This document shows positions 42,535 to 51,219 of a DNA stretch of 64,000 bases, in pieces; position 1 is the stretch's first letter, and each line of letters begins with the position of its first letter. A program made the position numbers and the translations under genes. The notes under the pieces were generated by a model that saw nothing but the letters and a program-made list of their open reading frames with translations, did no database searches and was not told the origin of the DNA. Location: contig NZ_PYPS01000015.1 in NCBI RefSeq assembly GCF_003027925.1, forward strand, positions 90,470 through 154,469, given 5' to 3'. Source of the stretch: Micromonospora sp. RP3T (GTDB lineage: Bacteria; Actinomycetota; Actinomycetes; Mycobacteriales; Micromonosporaceae).

Positions 42535-44814
42535 ATGGTCAGGACGATGCTCTTCAGACGCGCGCGCCCCGGCTGCGAACCCGCCGTCGGGCCGGCCTGG
42601 GAGACCGTCGCCGGCCAGGTCAGCGCGTTGCCCGGCAGCCTCCGGCACGAGCTGCTGCGCGACGCCCTGGACCCGTACGGCTTCGTCGTGGTCACCGAGT
42701 GGGTCGACGAGGCAACGCTGCGCGCGTACCGGGACGGGCCGGTGGCGGCGCGCCTGACCGAGCTGCTCCGGCCGCTGACCGAGCCGGCCGGTCCGCCCGA
42801 CTACCCGACGATGACGGAGGACGTCGACGGGGCCGGGCCGGTCTACGTCGACGTGGAGCTGATCGTGCCGAGCGCCCGCCTCGCCGAGTTCCACCGGGGC
42901 TACCCCGAGGTGGTGCGGCGGATGGCGGCCGTGCCGGGCTACCGGCGGGAACGGCTGCTCCGCGAACCCGGGTCGGACGTGCACCACATCTTCGCCGAAT
43001 GGGCCGGCGCGGCCGAGTTCCTCGACTGGATCGCCGACCCGGCGCACGCCTCGGCGCAGGCCGGGCCGATCGCCCCGTTCCTCCTCGACATCCGACGCCG
43101 CCTCTTCCACGTCGTGCCCGACGCGGACGACCGGCGACACCACACGACCGGCAGGGAGGCCGACGTGCAGAGGACAACCGACGTACTGGTGGTCGGGGCG
43201 GGCCCCACCGGGCTCACCGCCGCCGTCGAGCTGGCCCGGCGTGGCGTCGACTGCCGGGTGATCGACCGGCTGGCGACCCCGCCCGACCAGGCCGACAAGG
43301 CGATCGGCGTGCACTGCCGCACCATGGAGATCTGGGAGGAGCAGGGCGTCGTCCGGGAGGCGATGGACGCCGGCATCTGGCTCACCGGCAACATGGTCTT
43401 CGTCAACGGTGTGCAGACGCACCGGATGAGCTGGGAGCTGCCCGGCCTGCCGTACGCCCATCTCGGCCTGCCGCAGTACGAGACCGAACGGATCCTCACC
43501 GAGCGGCTGGCCACGCTCGGGGTGCGTCCCCGGCGCGGCGCCGAACTGGTCGACTTCACCCAGGACGCGGACGGCGTCACCGCCACCGTCCGTACCGCCG
43601 ACGGCGGCACCGAGACCGTCCGCGCGGCGTACCTGATCGGTTGCGACGGCGCGCACAGCCGGGTCCGGGAACGGCTCGGCCTCACCTTCACCGGCGGGCT
43701 CGGCCGCTTTCCGCAACTGTTCATGCTCGTCGACGTCGACGTGGACTGGGACATGCCGGACGGGCACCTGCTGCGGTTCCTGCACACCACCGACGGACAG
43801 ATGGACGGGATGCTGGTCTGCGTCCCGCTGCGCGGCGAGCGCCGGTACCGCATCGCCACCCTCGCCCCGCCCCGGTTCTTCGCGCAGACCGGCGGTCGGG
43901 ACGCCCCGCCCGGCTTCAGCGAGGAACTCGCCTCGCCGACGCTCGACGACGTGCAGGCCGCCCTCGACCGGCTCGCCCCGCCCGGCACCCGGGCGTCGAA
44001 CCTGCGCTGGTCGTCGGTGTTCCGGATCAGTCACGGCATCGTCGACCGCTACCGGCACGGTCGGGTCTTCGTCGCCGGCGACGCCGCCCACCTGCACCCA
44101 CCGGCCGGCGGCCAGGGCATGAACACCGGCATCCAGGACGCCTGGAACCTGGCCTGGAAGCTGGCCCTTGCGGTACGCGGGCGCGCCGCCCCCGGGCTGC
44201 TGGACAGCTACGAGGCGGAGCGGCGGCCGGAGGGCGAGGAGATCGTCGGTCGCGCGGTGCGGATGGCGGGCACCGAGGAGGTGGACCGCGCCGACCTGGA
44301 ACGGCAGTTCCTCCAGGAGATGTCCCTGCTGCTCAGCTACGCCGGCAGCCCGCTGGTCGGGGAGACCGTCGCCGACCCGGCCGCGCTCGGTGACGCGCCC
44401 CGCCCCGGCGACCGCGCGCCGGACGTCGAGGGACTGCGGCGGCGCGGCGTCGGGCACCCGCTGCGGTTGCGGGACCTGACCCGCGGCACCGGGCACACGC
44501 TGCTGCTCTACGCCGATGCCACGGCCGACGCGGCGGAGCTGGCCGGGCTCGCCGACCTCTGCGCCGACGCGCGCCGGCAGGCCGGCGGGGAGCTGGACGC
44601 GTACCTGCTGCTCGACCCGGACGTCGCCGAGCCGCACCTGGCCGACCCGCCGGTGCTGCGCGACGCCGACCGGCGGTTCCGCGCCGGGTACGGCCTGGCC
44701 GGCACCGGGCTCTACCTGATCCGCCCGGACGGGCACGTCGGGTTCCGGGGCGCCCCGGTCGACGCCGACGCGCTCCGCAAGCACCTGTGCCTGGTGTTCG
44801 GCGGTGTCCGGTGA
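42535..44814 (+). CDS. Double ABM domain fused to an FAD-dependent aromatic monooxygenase
   Basis: 759 residues with a GAGGGGG ribosome site. Residues 1-100 and about 105-190 are two ferredoxin-like antibiotic-biosynthesis-monooxygenase (ABM) domains, as in anthrone oxygenases and small polyketide oxygenases. From about 213 follows a PheA/TfdB-type FAD monooxygenase: 'VLVVGAGPTGLTAAVELARRG' (GxGxxG near 219), 'IGCDGAHSRVRERLG' (DG motif near 370), 'VFVAGDAAHLHPPAGGQGMN' (GD motif near 514), and a thioredoxin-like C-terminal domain. It probably hydroxylates or oxidises an aromatic polyketide with NAD(P)H. An in-frame GTG at 43165 with AGGGAGG six bases upstream could start a free 549-residue monooxygenase. 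Confidence 0.9.
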   Translation: MVRTMLFRRARPGCEPAVGPAWETVAGQVSALPGSLRHELLRDALDPYGFVVVTEWVDEATLRAYRDGPVAARLTELLRPLTEPAGPPDYPTMTEDVDGAGPVYVDVELIVPSARLAEFHRGYPEVVRRMAAVPGYRRERLLREPGSDVHHIFAEWAGAAEFLDWIADPAHASAQAGPIAPFLLDIRRRLFHVVPDADDRRHHTTGREADVQRTTDVLVVGAGPTGLTAAVELARRGVDCRVIDRLATPPDQADKAIGVHCRTMEIWEEQGVVREAMDAGIWLTGNMVFVNGVQTHRMSWELPGLPYAHLGLPQYETERILTERLATLGVRPRRGAELVDFTQDADGVTATVRTADGGTETVRAAYLIGCDGAHSRVRERLGLTFTGGLGRFPQLFMLVDVDVDWDMPDGHLLRFLHTTDGQMDGMLVCVPLRGERRYRIATLAPPRFFAQTGGRDAPPGFSEELASPTLDDVQAALDRLAPPGTRASNLRWSSVFRISHGIVDRYRHGRVFVAGDAAHLHPPAGGQGMNTGIQDAWNLAWKLALAVRGRAAPGLLDSYEAERRPEGEEIVGRAVRMAGTEEVDRADLERQFLQEMSLLLSYAGSPLVGETVADPAALGDAPRPGDRAPDVEGLRRRGVGHPLRLRDLTRGTGHTLLLYADATADAAELAGLADLCADARRQAGGELDAYLLLDPDVAEPHLADPPVLRDADRRFRAGYGLAGTGLYLIRPDGHVGFRGAPVDADALRKHLCLVFGGVR

Positions 44815-45131
44815 GCCGGGTCCGGACGGTGCTGGCGATGCGCACCCGGGAGGGCTGCGAGGAGCGGTTCGAGGCGGAGTGGCGGACCGCCGCCGAGGAG
44901 ATCCGCACGCTCGACGGCTGCCTGCACCAGGACCTGGTCCGCGACGCCGACGACCCGCGGGTCTATCTGGTGATCAGCGACTGGGCCGACCGGGAGCGGC
45001 TGGACGCGTTCGGCCGCAGCGCGCACCGGGACCGGCTGCTGCGCGTGGTCCGGGAACTGCGCGAGTCCGCGGAACGGCACACCTACCAGGTGCTGCACAG
45101 TGTGGCAGGCGAGCCGGGGGAGGCCCGATGA
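44811..45131 (+). CDS. ABM-domain monooxygenase-like small protein
   Basis: 106 residues, a single ABM domain ('VRTVLAMRTREGCEERFEAE' ... 'GCLHQDLVRDADDPRVYLVI' ... 'SDWADRERLDAF'). Such dimeric proteins act as cofactor-free oxygenases or cyclase helpers in aromatic polyketide pathways. Its GTG overlaps the monooxygenase stop (GTGA) and its own stop overlaps the P450 start (ATGA), so the three are coupled in translation. Confidence 0.9.
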   Translation: MSRVRTVLAMRTREGCEERFEAEWRTAAEEIRTLDGCLHQDLVRDADDPRVYLVISDWADRERLDAFGRSAHRDRLLRVVRELRESAERHTYQVLHSVAGEPGEAR

Positions 45132-46354
45132 CCGACGACGTGGTGCCCGCCGGCGAGCTGTACACGGACGCGTTCGCGGCCGACCCCTATCCCACCTTCG
45201 CCCGGCTGCGCACGCGGCGGCCGGTCTGCCCGGTGGGGTCGCCGCGCTTCGACTCCTGGCTGATCACCCGCTTCGACGACGCGCGCGCGGCGTTGACCGA
45301 CCCGCGGCTGTCCAAGGACCTCTACGGCCCGGACCGGCACTTCCTGCGGATCTTCGGCCCGAACTCGGAGGGGCTGAACCGCAACATGCTCAACTCCGAC
45401 CCGCCCGAGCACACCCGGCTGCGCCGCGTGGTGTCACAGGCGTTCGCGCCCCGGCGGATCGAGGCGCTGCGACCCCGGGTGGCCACCGTCGTCGACGCCC
45501 TGATCGACAAGATCGTGCCGCGCGGCGAGGCGGACCTGATGCGGGACTTCGCCATCCCGCTGCCGATGACCGTCATCTGCGAGCTGCTCGGCGTGCCGCC
45601 GGCCGACCACGACCGGGTGCTCGACTGGACGCAGGTCATCCGCACCTCCGGCTCGACCCGCCGGCCGCCGGAGGAGGAACGCGCGGCGGTGCAGGAGGCC
45701 CAGGCGCGGCTGCACGACTACCTGACCGAGCTGGTCCGGGCCAAGCGGGGCGACCCGGCCGACGACATCATCGGCGCGCTGGTGCGGGCCGTCGACCGGG
45801 ACCGGACGCTGTCCGAGGCGGAGCTGGTGACCACCACGTTCCTGTTGCTGTTCGCCGGCCACCAGACCACCGCCGACTTCCTCGGCAACGCGGTGCTGGC
45901 GCTGCTGACCCACCCGGAGCAGCTGGCGCTGCTGCGCAGCACGCCGCGCCTGCTGCCGACCGCGATCGAGGAGCTGCTGCGGTTCGACGGCCCGCTGCCG
46001 GTGGCCAGCCCGCGCATCACCACCGAGGACGTCGAGTACCAGGGGGTACGCATCCCGCGCGGCTCGATCGTCGGGGTGGCGATCAACGCGGCGAACCACG
46101 ACCCGGCCCACTTCGCCGACCCGGACCGGCTCGACCTGCGCCGGGTCCGGGGGCCGCATCTCGGCTTCGGTCACGGCGTGCACTACTGCCTGGGCGTCTC
46201 GCTGGCCCGGATGGAGGCGCTGCTCGCGCTCTCCGCGCTGCTGCGGCGGCTGCCCGGGCTGCGGCTCGCCGTGCCGCTCGCCGAGGTACGCCGACTGCCC
46301 GCCGCCTCGCCCTTCCGTGGCCTGCTGGAACTGCCGGTCACCTTCTCCGCCTAG
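45128..46354 (+). CDS. Cytochrome P450, polyketide tailoring
   Basis: 408 residues. Heme loop 'FGHGVHYCLG' with Cys354; I-helix 'LLFAGHQTTADF' with Ala243-Gly244 and Thr247-Thr248; ExxR as 'EELLRF'. Overlaps the ABM gene by four bases. No ferredoxin gene nearby. Its place between polyketide-type oxygenase and cyclase genes suggests hydroxylation or oxidative coupling of an aromatic polyketide. Confidence 0.94.
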   Translation: MTDDVVPAGELYTDAFAADPYPTFARLRTRRPVCPVGSPRFDSWLITRFDDARAALTDPRLSKDLYGPDRHFLRIFGPNSEGLNRNMLNSDPPEHTRLRRVVSQAFAPRRIEALRPRVATVVDALIDKIVPRGEADLMRDFAIPLPMTVICELLGVPPADHDRVLDWTQVIRTSGSTRRPPEEERAAVQEAQARLHDYLTELVRAKRGDPADDIIGALVRAVDRDRTLSEAELVTTTFLLLFAGHQTTADFLGNAVLALLTHPEQLALLRSTPRLLPTAIEELLRFDGPLPVASPRITTEDVEYQGVRIPRGSIVGVAINAANHDPAHFADPDRLDLRRVRGPHLGFGHGVHYCLGVSLARMEALLALSALLRRLPGLRLAVPLAEVRRLPAASPFRGLLELPVTFSA

Positions 46355-46385
46355 CCCGCCCATCCAGCCAGCCAAGGAGCACGTC

Positions 46386-47051
46386 ATGGTCTTCCGGAAC
46401 GTGATCGTCTGCCACATGGTCCCCGGCAGCGACGAGATCGTCGGCAACGTCTTCGGCCACTACGACCGGATCACCCGACCGCAGGATCTCGGCGTCATCG
46501 GCCGGTACCTGCTGTCGCACCACGACCTCTACCTGCACGTGATCGAGCGCGAGCAGGACCCGAGGATCTCCGGGCAGACCCGCGGGCTGCCCGCGTTCCA
46601 GAAGATCGCCGAGGAGATCGGCCCGTACGTGACGCCGTACCCGCGGTACTGGAAGAACCCGTCGGACTCGGTGGCCAAGGAGTTCTACCACTGGGCGCCG
46701 GAGGGGGAACCGCCGGACGACACCACGCTGACCGTGATCGTCGGACGGATCAAGCCGGGCGCCGAGCCGGACGTGGCCCGGGTGTTCGCCGAGTCCGACG
46801 CCGGGTCGCTCCCGGCCGAGCTGGGCGTCACCGGACGCTGGCTCTACTCGATCGACGACGTCTACGTGCACCTGCTGGAGCAGGAGTCCTCGGCCGCCGA
46901 GGCCACCCGCGACCAGCACGCCGACACGCCGACGTTCGACAAGGTGCGGCGGGAGCTCGGCCCGTACGTCGAGCCGTACCGGCCGGACCTCTGCCACGGC
47001 CCGCAGGACCAGGTGGCCACCGTCTTCTACCGCTGGCGCGCGCAGGACTGA
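46386..47051 (+). CDS. TcmI/SchA-CurD-type polyketide cyclase-like protein, internally duplicated
   Basis: 221 residues with AAGGAG upstream. Two homologous halves are visible: 'LGVIGRYLLSHHDLYLHVIE' ... 'EEIGPYVTPYPRYWKNPSDS' ... 'EFYHW' and 'LGVTGRWLYSIDDVYVHLLE' ... 'RELGPYVEPYRPDLCHGPQD' ... 'VFYRW'. Each resembles TcmI-family type II polyketide cyclases and the SchA/CurD domain of spore-pigment clusters. It would fold or close rings of a poly-beta-ketone or aromatic intermediate. It is the last of four tailoring genes; no ketosynthase, chain-length factor or acyl carrier protein gene is in the window. Confidence 0.88.
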   Translation: MVFRNVIVCHMVPGSDEIVGNVFGHYDRITRPQDLGVIGRYLLSHHDLYLHVIEREQDPRISGQTRGLPAFQKIAEEIGPYVTPYPRYWKNPSDSVAKEFYHWAPEGEPPDDTTLTVIVGRIKPGAEPDVARVFAESDAGSLPAELGVTGRWLYSIDDVYVHLLEQESSAAEATRDQHADTPTFDKVRRELGPYVEPYRPDLCHGPQDQVATVFYRWRAQD

Positions 47052-47121
47052 GCCGGACGGAAACCGCTCCCCGTCGCACCCCCGTACGCCAGGCTGGAAC
47101 CGAGGCGTACGGGGGTGTCGA

Positions 47122-47481
47122 GTGCCGACCAGGGAGATCATCCAGCACATCGGCGCGTTGCTGGACCTGACCGGGGTGCTGGTCATCGCGGTGGGCGTCA
47201 CGGTCGCCACTGTGGTGTTCGCGGCGCGCTGCGGTCGTACCCGGCAGGTGGTGGCGCACTACCGGGCGTACCGGCAGGGGGTCGGCCGGGCCATCCTGCT
47301 CGGCCTGGAGTTCCTGGTCGGCGGCGACATCATCCGTACGGTCGCGGTGTCGCCCACCTTCACCAGCGTGGGCGTGCTGGCGTTGATCGTGGCGGTCCGG
47401 ACCTTCCTCAGCTTCTCGCTGGAGGTGGAGCTGGACGGCCGCTGGCCCTGGCAGGGCAAGCCCCCGGGGGCCGGGACGTGA
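47122..47481 (+). CDS. DUF1622 small membrane protein
   Basis: 119 residues from a GTG behind GGGGGTG. Two or three membrane helices; 'ILLGLEFLVGGDIIRTVAVS' followed by 'PTFTSVGVLALIVAVRTFLS' and 'FSLEVELDGRWPW' is the DUF1622 signature. Function unknown. Confidence 0.88.
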   Translation: MPTREIIQHIGALLDLTGVLVIAVGVTVATVVFAARCGRTRQVVAHYRAYRQGVGRAILLGLEFLVGGDIIRTVAVSPTFTSVGVLALIVAVRTFLSFSLEVELDGRWPWQGKPPGAGT

Positions 47482-47520
47482 CGTGTATTGCTGGCCGCCA
47501 CATGTGCGCAGGTGAGAGGT

Positions 47521-47549
47521 TTGACGTCGACTCACCGGGTCACTGATAC
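47521..47549 (+). promoter_or_regulatory. Promoter of the small hypothetical gene
   Basis: TTGACG (47521-47526), 17 bases, TGATAC (47544-47549), close to the vegetative sigma consensus; the leader to the GTG at 47578 holds GGAAGGGGA. Confidence 0.6.
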
Positions 47550-47577
47550 CGGGAGTGACGACGGAAGGGGAACACCG

Positions 47578-47847
47578 GTGCCCGACACGATCCGGACCAG
47601 GTCCAGTCAGGACGCCGTCCTGCCACGGGGCGTCACCGACCCGTTGCTGTGGCGCAGCGCGTACGACGTGGCCGCCGCGCACCGGCCGGACGCCGCCGGT
47701 CGGTGCGCCAGCCTGCTCTGCGCCGGCGCGCCGGCACCCTGCGAGCCGCTGACCGCCGCCCGCCGGGCGATGAGCCTGGCCGGGGACGCCGGCCGCCGCG
47801 CCGAGTCGGACACCCGGTCGGCCGGGGAGCGGCGGCGGGCCGCCTGA
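47578..47847 (+). CDS. Small hypothetical protein
   Basis: 89 residues from a GTG with GGAAGGGG upstream and its own promoter. It contains 'DVAAAHRPDAAGRCASLLCA' and 'PCEPLTAARRAM'; the three Cys could pair or bind metal. I recall similar short proteins in Micromonosporaceae genomes but know no function. An upstream start at 47488 would add 30 residues but lies before the promoter. Confidence 0.65.
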   Translation: MPDTIRTRSSQDAVLPRGVTDPLLWRSAYDVAAAHRPDAAGRCASLLCAGAPAPCEPLTAARRAMSLAGDAGRRAESDTRSAGERRRAA

Positions 47848-47897
47848 ACGGCCGGTGGGCCGGGTGGTTCGAACCCGGGTCGTCCCGCTTCCGTGTC

Positions 47898-47903
47898 TAT
47901 GAT
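47898..47903 (+). promoter_or_regulatory. -10 box of the pterin-like operon
   Basis: TATGAT, one base from TATAAT, 38 bases upstream of the first GTG; the -35 region is GC-rich and poor. A ten-base palindrome GGTTCGAACC lies at 47863-47872, near the -35 position, and may be an operator. Confidence 0.5.
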
Positions 47904-47941
47904 CGACAACCCGGCCGGAATGCGGAGAACGAGGAGGATCC

Positions 47942-48919
47942 GTGACCGTCGACGCCCACGCGTTCTGGCTCCGCGCGCCCGGCGAGGGCGAGATCCGGCC
48001 GGTCCGCCTCGACCCGCCCGGCGACGGTGAGGTGCTGGTCCGCACCCGGTTCACCGGCGTCAGCCGGGGCACCGAGACGCTTGTCTTCACCGGCCGGGTC
48101 CCCACCGACCAGCACGCCGCCATGCGCGCGCCGTTCCAGGACGGCGACTTCCCGGCGCCGGTCAAGTACGGCTACCTCAACGTCGGCACGGTCGAGGCCG
48201 GCCCGGCGGAGCTGCGCGGGCGCACCGTGTTCTGCCTGTACCCGCACCAGAGCGCGTACGTGGTCCCGGCCGGATCGGTGGTGGTCGTGCCGGACGGCGT
48301 GCCGGCGGCCCGGGCGGTGCTGGCCGGCACCGTGGAGACCGCGGTGAACGCGCTCTGGGACGCCGCGCCGCTGGTCGGCGACCGGGTCACCGTGATCGGC
48401 GGGGGCATGGTCGGGTGCAGCGTGACCGCGCTGCTGGCCCGCTTCCCGGGCGTCCGGGTCGAGCTGGTCGACGCCGATCCGGGCCGGGCCGGGGTCGCCG
48501 CGGCGCTCGGGGTCGACTTCGCCCTGCCCGCCGACGCGACCGGCGGTCGCGACCTGGTGGTGCACGCCAGCGCCAGCGCCGACGGGCTGCAACGCGGCCT
48601 GGAGCTGCTCCGCCCGGAGGGCACCGTGCTGGAGCTGAGTTGGTACGGCGACCGCCCGGTCACCCTCGCCCTCGGCGGCGCGTTCCACTCCCGGCGGCTC
48701 GCCATTCGCAGCAGCCAGGTCGGCACCGTCTCGCCCCGGCGGGCCGACCGCAGCTACGCCGACCGGCTCGCCGTCGCCCTGGACCTGCTGACCGACCCGG
48801 CCTTCGACGCGCTGCTCACCGGCCGGTCCCGCTTCACCGATCTGCCCGACGTGCTGGACCGGCTCGCCTCGGGCCGGCTCCCGGCGCTCTGTCATCTCAT
48901 CACCTACGGCGAGGAGTGA
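47942..48919 (+). CDS. Zinc-less MDR dehydrogenase, first gene of the pterin-like operon
   Basis: 325 residues from a GTG with an ideal GAGGAGGA site. It has the medium-chain dehydrogenase shape, with '[15 protein letters not shown]' (the S-x-GTE motif of a subgroup without catalytic zinc), and the nucleotide-binding loop '[20 protein letters not shown]' followed by Asp in 'ELVDADPG', suggesting NAD. It would oxidise or reduce a sugar or pterin side chain. The following genes are packed behind it in one operon. Confidence 0.9.
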   Translation: MTVDAHAFWLRAPGEGEIRPVRLDPPGDGEVLVRTRFTGVSRGTETLVFTGRVPTDQHAAMRAPFQDGDFPAPVKYGYLNVGTVEAGPAELRGRTVFCLYPHQSAYVVPAGSVVVVPDGVPAARAVLAGTVETAVNALWDAAPLVGDRVTVIGGGMVGCSVTALLARFPGVRVELVDADPGRAGVAAALGVDFALPADATGGRDLVVHASASADGLQRGLELLRPEGTVLELSWYGDRPVTLALGGAFHSRRLAIRSSQVGTVSPRRADRSYADRLAVALDLLTDPAFDALLTGRSRFTDLPDVLDRLASGRLPALCHLITYGEE

Positions 48920-48921
48920 AC

Positions 48922-49320
48922 GTGTTCAGCGTGACGGTCCGGGACCACATGATGGTCGCCCACAGCTTCCGCGGCGAGGTGTTCGGCCCGGCCCAGCGGC
49001 TGCACGGCGCCACCTTCGTCGTCGACGCCACGTTCCGCCGTGCGGAGCTGGACGCCGACGGGATCGTGGTCGACATCGGTCTGGCCACCGAGCAGCTCAA
49101 GGCCGTGCTCGGCGAGCTGACCTACCGCAACCTGGACGACGAGCCGGCCTTCGCCGGGGTGAACACCACCACCGAGGTGCTGGCCCGCACCGTCGCCGAC
49201 CGGCTCGCCGACGCGGTGCACGCCGGCCGGCTGGGGGAGGGGGCCCGGGGTCTGGCCGGGATCACCGTCACGCTGCACGAGTCGCACGTCGCCTGGGCGA
49301 GCTACGAACGGCCGCTGTGA
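48922..49320 (+). CDS. 6-pyruvoyl-tetrahydropterin synthase (QueD) homologue with altered active site
   Basis: 132 residues, GTG at 48922 with GAGGAG upstream (another GTG at 48916 overlaps the previous stop). The T-fold is clear: 'MVAHSFRG', '[17 protein letters not shown]', '[15 protein letters not shown]' and '[14 protein letters not shown]'. In typical PTPS/QueD the middle motif reads C-x3-HGH, giving the catalytic Cys and two zinc His. Here the Cys position is Ala and the second His is Ala. The Glu of 'TTTE' and of 'HES', which hold the pterin and relay protons, are kept. It may therefore bind a pterin-like substrate but catalyse a different reaction. I recall a similar Streptomyces coelicolor protein, SCO6650. 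Confidence 0.88.
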   Translation: MFSVTVRDHMMVAHSFRGEVFGPAQRLHGATFVVDATFRRAELDADGIVVDIGLATEQLKAVLGELTYRNLDDEPAFAGVNTTTEVLARTVADRLADAVHAGRLGEGARGLAGITVTLHESHVAWASYERPL

Positions 49321-49324
49321 CCGG

Positions 49325-50362
49325 ATGACCGCCGTCCACGTGGTGCTGCCGGGCGACATCGACGACCCGGCGAACCCCAGCGGCGGCAACGCCTACGACC
49401 GGCACGTCTGCCGCGGGCTGGCGGCGCTCGGCTGGAGCGTGCGCGAGCACCAGGTGCCGGGCCGCTGGCCGCACCCGGGGGACCGGGAACGGGACGCGCT
49501 GGCCGGGCTGCTCGCCGGGCTGCCCGGCGGCGCGACCGTGCTGCTCGACGGCCTGGTCGCCTCGACCGTGCCGGACGTGCTCGCCCCGCACGCCGCGCGA
49601 CTGCGCCTGGTGGTGCTGGTGCACCTGCCGATCGAGGACGAGGCCGAACGGCGGGCCCTCGGCGCGGCGACCGCTGTGGTCGCCACCAGCGAGTGGACCC
49701 GCCGGCGGCTGCTCGACCGTTACCCGCTCGACCCCGCTCGGGTGACGGTCGCGCCGCCCGGCGTCGAGCCGGCGCCGGTCGCCCCCGGCACGCCCGGCGG
49801 CGGGCGTCTGCTCTGCGTCGCGGCGGTCACCCCGGTCAAGGGCCACGACGTGCTGGCCGCCGCGCTCGCCGGGGTCGCCGACCTGGACTGGACCTGCGAC
49901 TGGATCGGCCCGCTCGACCGGGACCCGGCGTTCGTGGCCCGGCTGCGCCGGTGGCTCACCGGGGCCGGGCTGGCCGACCGGGTCCGGATGCTCGGCCCGC
50001 GCACCGGAGGGGACCTGGCCGGCGCGTACGCCGCCGCCGATCTGCTGGTCCAGCCCTCCCGGCGGGAGACGTACGGCATGGTGGTGACCGAGGCGCTGGC
50101 CCGGGGCGTACCGGTGCTGGCCAGCGACACCGGCGGCCTGCCGGCCACGCTCGGGCACGCCCCCGACGGCGACCGGCCCGGCCTGCTGGTGCCACCGGAC
50201 GACCCGGGTCCGGCCGCCGACGCGCTGCGCCGCTGGCTCACCGACCCCGCCCTGCGGGACCGGCTGCGCCGTGCCGCCCGGCAGCGGCGGCCCACCCTCA
50301 CCGGCTGGCCGGTCACCGTGGACCGGCTGGCGACGGCGCTCAAGGAGGCGACCGCGGCATGA
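49325..50362 (+). CDS. GT4-family glycosyltransferase
   Basis: 345 residues, GT-B fold. The acceptor-side start 'PANPSGGNAYDRHVCRGL' has the Gly-rich loop; the donor-side motif is 'RRETYGMVVTEALARGVPVL' (E-x7-E), and 'LLCVAAVTPVKGHDVL' is typical of GT4. It moves a sugar from a nucleotide donor to an acceptor in the cytoplasm. In this operon the acceptor is probably the pterin-like product. It starts five bases after the PTPS stop and overlaps the methyltransferase by four bases. Confidence 0.9.
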   Translation: MTAVHVVLPGDIDDPANPSGGNAYDRHVCRGLAALGWSVREHQVPGRWPHPGDRERDALAGLLAGLPGGATVLLDGLVASTVPDVLAPHAARLRLVVLVHLPIEDEAERRALGAATAVVATSEWTRRRLLDRYPLDPARVTVAPPGVEPAPVAPGTPGGGRLLCVAAVTPVKGHDVLAAALAGVADLDWTCDWIGPLDRDPAFVARLRRWLTGAGLADRVRMLGPRTGGDLAGAYAAADLLVQPSRRETYGMVVTEALARGVPVLASDTGGLPATLGHAPDGDRPGLLVPPDDPGPAADALRRWLTDPALRDRLRRAARQRRPTLTGWPVTVDRLATALKEATAA

Positions 50363-51168
50363 CCACCTCACTCCCGCCCGACTTCGCGGACTGGCTGCGA
50401 CTGCGCGAGCCCGCCGACGCGGCCGCCCGCTCGGTCGAGCTGGCCGACGCGGTCCGCGACCGGCTGCCCGCCGGCCGCCCGCTGGTCGTGCACGACCTGG
50501 GCAGCGGCACCGGGTCGATGGCCCGCTGGCTCGCCCCCCGGCTGCCCGGCCCGCAGCGCTGGGTGCTGCACGAACGCGACAGGCACCTGCTGGCGCTGGC
50601 CACCGGCGGCGGGCTCACCGCCGCCGACGGCGCGCCGGTCACGGTGACCACCCGCGGCTCGGACATCACCCGGCTGACCCGCGCCGACCTGGCCGACGCC
50701 CACCTGGTCACCGCGTCGGCGCTGCTGGACATGCTCACCGCCGAGGAGGTCGACCGGACGGTGGCCGCCTGCGCCGGCCACCCGACGCTGTTCGCGCTCA
50801 CCGTGTCCGGCCGTGCGGAGTTCACCCCGGCGGATCCGCTCGACGCCGAGCTGGCCGACGCGTTCAACGCCCACCAACGGCGGACCGCCGACGGGCGGGT
50901 CCTGCTCGGGCCGGACGCGGTGGACGCCACCGTCGCCGCGTTCGGTCGGCACGGCGTCGAGGTGGCGGTGCGGTCCACCCCGTGGCGGCTCGGGCCGGAG
51001 CAGGCCGCGCTGACCGCCGAGTGGCTGACCGGCTGGGTGGACGCGGCCGTCGAGGAGCGACCGCATCTGAACGGCCCCGCGCGGACGTATACCGAGTGGC
51101 GGCTCGCCGAGGCCGCCGCCGGCCGGGTCGAGGTGGTGCTGCACCACGCCGACCTGCTCGCCGGCTGA
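50359..51168 (+). CDS. SAM-dependent methyltransferase
   Basis: 269 residues, start overlaps the glycosyltransferase stop (ATGA). Motif I is 'VVHDLGSGTGSMARWLAPRL', strand 2 ends in an acidic residue ('WVLHERD'), and 'LVTASALLDMLT' marks the strand-4 region. The C-terminal part 'LTAEWLTGWVDAAVEERPHL' is variable. It probably methylates the product of this operon. Confidence 0.87.
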   Translation: MTTSLPPDFADWLRLREPADAAARSVELADAVRDRLPAGRPLVVHDLGSGTGSMARWLAPRLPGPQRWVLHERDRHLLALATGGGLTAADGAPVTVTTRGSDITRLTRADLADAHLVTASALLDMLTAEEVDRTVAACAGHPTLFALTVSGRAEFTPADPLDAELADAFNAHQRRTADGRVLLGPDAVDATVAAFGRHGVEVAVRSTPWRLGPEQAALTAEWLTGWVDAAVEERPHLNGPARTYTEWRLAEAAAGRVEVVLHHADLLAG

Positions 51169-51219
51169 ACCGTACGGCCCGCCGACACGTGACATCCGGT
51201 GGGATCGAGGGAGGACCGT

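Noticed and set aside
43100..43200. Frameshift splitting the ABM and FAD monooxygenase parts
   Set aside because: Frame 0 is open with good codon use across the junction and the alternative frames offer no natural nearby stop.
40921..44784. A 1287-codon minus-strand frame
   Set aside because: It spans three plus-strand genes with clear catalytic motifs and has shadow-type composition.
47863..47872. GGTTCGAACC, which resembles a tRNA T-loop
   Set aside because: No acceptor stem, D-arm or anticodon arm can be placed around it; it is a short palindrome, perhaps an operator.
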